Shown here piece after piece: positions 12,841-13,174 of a stretch of 13,174 nt of DNA. A program made the position numbers and the translations under genes. The stretch is from Actinomycetota bacterium (GTDB lineage Bacteria > Actinomycetota > Actinomycetes > Actinomycetales > Microbacteriaceae): positions 1-13,174 of the forward strand of contig JAQBZV010000008.1 of the NCBI GenBank assembly GCA_027728145.1, in the 5' to 3' direction. Within the stretch, counting starts at the first letter, position 1, and each line of letters begins with the position of its first letter. The notes under the pieces were generated by a model that was not told where the DNA came from, did no database searches, and saw only the letters and a program-made list of their open reading frames with translations.

Positions 12841-13174
12841 TTAGGTGAGAGCCTCGGAGTCACCAATTAGGAGAAAGACGCAACTTGTACTCCCCGGTCC
12901 CTCGGCATCCGATTGGTACAAAACCCGCAGAAAATCATCGTCCTCGTTGATTTCAAGGTTGGCAGTCTCGTCGACATCTCTGCAGAGGTTCCGGGCTTGA
13001 ATTTCGGCGGGGTCCGCTCCCAGGATTCGCCATTCGACGCTGTCGAAAGTCTCCGAACGAGAGGCCGAGTAGGAAGTCTCAACCTGCTCAGCGAGGGCGA
13101 GAAGTCCCCCAGCGCGTTGGTCGAAGCCCCCGAAAGCGAGGAGCTTGCGGCCATTCGAGAGGTCCAAGCGATCG
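12841..13174 (-). CDS. Protein of unknown function, partial (N-terminus beyond window edge)
   Basis: The frame is open to the right edge; a TTG at 13167 could start a 108-residue product, but the frame continues upstream (D-R before it) and I treat the gene as truncated by the window. The visible part is acidic and soluble-looking (LLALAEQVETSYSASRSETFDSVEW, EINEDDDFLRVLYQSDAEG), with cysteines in NLCRDV and STSCVFLL. I recognise no family. It is followed after 11 bases by the lipoprotein gene, so the two are probably in one operon and may act together at the cell surface. Confidence 0.55.
   Translation of the reverse strand, partial: DRLDLSNGRKLLAFGGFDQRAGGLLALAEQVETSYSASRSETFDSVEWRILGADPAEIQARNLCRDVDETANLEINEDDDFLRVLYQSDAEGPGSTSCVFLLIGDSEALT

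Overview
The window looks like a chromosomal segment of a small-genome, moderately high-GC actinobacterium, most probably of a Microbacteriaceae or freshwater 'Luna'-type lineage. The reasons are a DUF3145 gene (a family I know as actinobacterial), GTG starts and tight overlaps, an MMPL/YhgE export locus, a heliorhodopsin, and a RhlE-type DEAD-box helicase with a basic tail. This placement comes from gene content only; no 16S rRNA gene or other phylogenetic marker is present.

Layout. (1) 2-2853, plus strand: the 3' part of an MMPL/RND-type transporter gene whose reading frame continues into what looks like a nucleotide-binding-dead ABC ATPase domain, overlapping by 4 nt a YhgE/Pip-type membrane gene. 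(2) 2850-3353, minus: DUF3145, convergent with the YhgE gene, with overlapping stop codons. (3) 3480-5100, minus: heliorhodopsin followed after 4 nt by a DUF1684 gene, a probable two-gene operon. (4) 5203-5879, minus: a VapBC-type toxin-antitoxin pair behind an AT-rich dyad and one perfect DnaA box. (5) 6056-7132, plus: a membrane fatty acid desaturase with three histidine boxes. (6) 7333-8724, plus: a DEAD-box RNA helicase with a structured leader and a good intrinsic terminator. (7) 8858-9442, plus: an unrecognised five-helix membrane protein ending in a nested hairpin. (8) 9511 to the right edge, minus: an accessory segment that opens with the 3' half of a tRNA-like sequence. It carries a secreted Asp-box beta-propeller protein, a second tRNA-like remnant sharing a 32-nt direct repeat with the first, an array of short repeats, a propeller-type lipoprotein and a partial gene of unknown function.

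How the parts may work together. The left block is an envelope export/assembly module of RND plus YhgE parts. The middle block groups a light-responsive membrane protein (heliorhodopsin), an acyl-lipid desaturase and a DEAD-box helicase. Together these suggest light and temperature adaptation of a surface-water organism, although only heliorhodopsin and DUF1684 look co-transcribed. The right block reads as a tRNA-associated island or decayed insertion hot spot encoding surface-exposed propeller proteins, with no integrase inside the window.

The points most worth a second look are the heliorhodopsin-DUF1684 pair, the MMPL/pseudo-ABC fusion, and the duplicated tRNA-like sequences flanking the seven-unit propeller gene.
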